A stretch of 13,564 bases of DNA, from contig JAKSCP010000384.1 of the NCBI GenBank assembly GCA_022360535.1, forward strand, positions 1 to 13,564. Direction: 5' to 3'. The position numbers and the translations under genes were made by a program. Position 1 is the first letter of the stretch. Every line of letters begins with the position of its first letter. Positions 12,664-13,564 of the stretch are shown here, in pieces. The notes beneath the pieces are model-generated. The model made no database searches. It was not told where the DNA came from and saw only the letters and a program-made list of their open reading frames with translations. Source of the DNA: Pseudomonadales bacterium (lineage in GTDB: Bacteria; Pseudomonadota; Gammaproteobacteria; Pseudomonadales; Pseudohongiellaceae).

Positions 12664-13564
12664 ATGACGGATTATAAGAGCACACTGAATCTACCTCACA
12701 CGGATTTCCCGATGAAGGCCAATTTGGCCCAGCGGGAACCAGCGATGTTGGAAAAATGGCAGGCTTTGTCCCTGTATGAGCGAATCTGTGAGAAGAACGC
12801 GGGCAGACCCAAATTTATTCTGCACGATGGTCCACCATACGCAAACGGTGAGTTACATCTGGGTCATGCTATCAACAAAGCATTGAAAGACTTTGTGGTG
12901 AAGTCGCGCCAGATGTCCGGTTTCGATGCGCCCTATATCCCCGGTTGGGATTGTCACGGCTTGCCTATCGAACACAACGTTGAGAAGAAAAAAGGTAAGG
13001 CGGGCCAAAAAATTTCTTTCGCTGAATTTCGACAAGCCTGTCGAGATTATGCCGCGGGGCAGGTGGAAATTCAGAAACAAGGATTTATCCGCTTAGGCGT
13101 TTTTGGTGATTGGGAAAATCCTTACCTCACCATGAATTTTGAAACCGAAGCCGATATCGTACGAGCTGTCGGCAAGATCGTCGCCAATGGACATCTTGTT
13201 AAAGGGTACAAGCCAGTCTACTGGAGTGTGGTCGGTGCCTCCGCTCTGGCAGAAGCGGAAGTGGAGTATAAAGACAAACAGTCTTTTGCCATCGATGTCC
13301 GGTTTCCCGTAGTTGATTCGGCTCAGTTCCTTGCGGTATTCGGAAGCGAAGCGGCAACCCAGGCCGCCGCAAAGCTATCGGTAGTCATTTGGACGACCAC
13401 TCCCTGGACCCTGCCTTCCAATCAGGCTGTTTCCTTACATGGCGAGCTGTCCTATGCCCTGGTTGCTTGCGACCTTGGTCAAGGTGATGAAGCGCTATTG
13501 CTGGCGGAGGATATGGTAGAAGACATCATGTCCCGCTACGGTGCAGAAAACTATGAAGTCATCG
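12664..13564 (+). CDS. ileS: Isoleucyl-tRNA synthetase, 5' part
   Basis: The first 300 codons of a protein that is normally about 940 residues long; the gene runs off the right edge. It charges tRNA-Ile and has an editing domain against valine. The catalytic start is unmistakable: FILHDGPPYANGELHLGHAINKALKD, with the HIGH-class motif HLGH at residues 65-68, then GFDAPYIPGWDCHGLPIEHNVE. The beginning of the editing (CP1) domain is present (SVVIWTTTPWTLPSNQAV, with the threonine-rich motif). One oddity is that residues 187-191 read WSVVG before ASALAEAEVEY, where many homologues have a WCxxC pair. The ATG at 12664 is preceded by GAG only 2 nt away and GGAAG about 14 nt away, neither ideal; lspA would be expected downstream. 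Confidence 0.95.
   Translation, partial: MTDYKSTLNLPHTDFPMKANLAQREPAMLEKWQALSLYERICEKNAGRPKFILHDGPPYANGELHLGHAINKALKDFVVKSRQMSGFDAPYIPGWDCHGLPIEHNVEKKKGKAGQKISFAEFRQACRDYAAGQVEIQKQGFIRLGVFGDWENPYLTMNFETEADIVRAVGKIVANGHLVKGYKPVYWSVVGASALAEAEVEYKDKQSFAIDVRFPVVDSAQFLAVFGSEAATQAAAKLSVVIWTTTPWTLPSNQAVSLHGELSYALVACDLGQGDEALLLAEDMVEDIMSRYGAENYEVI

Overview
The window looks like chromosomal DNA of a free-living, Gram-negative gammaproteobacterium with moderate GC content. Three things point there: the ribF-ileS order at the right end (a standard gammaproteobacterial arrangement), several lipobox lipoproteins with outer-membrane-type +2 residues, and an OlsF-like aminolipid acyltransferase. I cannot name a genus from sequence alone; a marine lineage is only an impression. 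There are no rRNA or tRNA genes, insertion sequences, phage genes or CRISPR arrays.

Layout. (1) 1-465, minus: the N-terminal third of an MFS transporter, cut by an in-frame TAG with the frame still open to the window edge. (2) 465-788: no clear gene, but a strong sigma70-type promoter and a strong hairpin/T-tract terminator on the minus strand enclose about 200 nt of structured sequence, a candidate small RNA or transporter leader. (3) 789-1745, minus: a BASS-family symporter. (4) 1961-2320, plus: a small BamE-like lipoprotein, convergent with (5) 2317-2991, minus: a secreted alpha/beta hydrolase. (6) 3250-5684, plus: a four-gene operon of ECF sigma factor, zinc-finger anti-sigma factor and two DUF4252-type envelope proteins. 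(7) 5681-8298, minus: a small two-TM protein and a YdeP-type molybdopterin oxidoreductase. (8) 8492-11596, plus: a tightly coupled operon of a membrane-anchored ATP-grasp ligase, an OlsF-like fused acyltransferase and a two-TM small protein. (9) 11669-end, plus: ribF and the 5' part of ileS.

The best regulatory finding is a 14-base sequence, CTGTAACCTTTTCC, found upstream of both the lipoprotein gene and the sigma gene. In each place it is followed, after identical 15-nt spacing, by CGTC. This has the form of an ECF promoter (-35 containing AAC, short -10). It suggests that the sigma factor activates its own operon and the separate lipoprotein gene. With the two DUF4252 proteins (one lipidated, one not) this would make a compact, locally encoded envelope-response regulon. 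The sigma ATG lies only 11 nt after CGTC and has no Shine-Dalgarno sequence, so its mRNA may be leaderless.

The best metabolic finding is the ATP-grasp/OlsF-like operon. The genes overlap or nearly touch and the internal starts have no ribosome-binding site. This suggests coordinated synthesis of an aminolipid with an unassigned ligation step. Function there is inferred, not shown.
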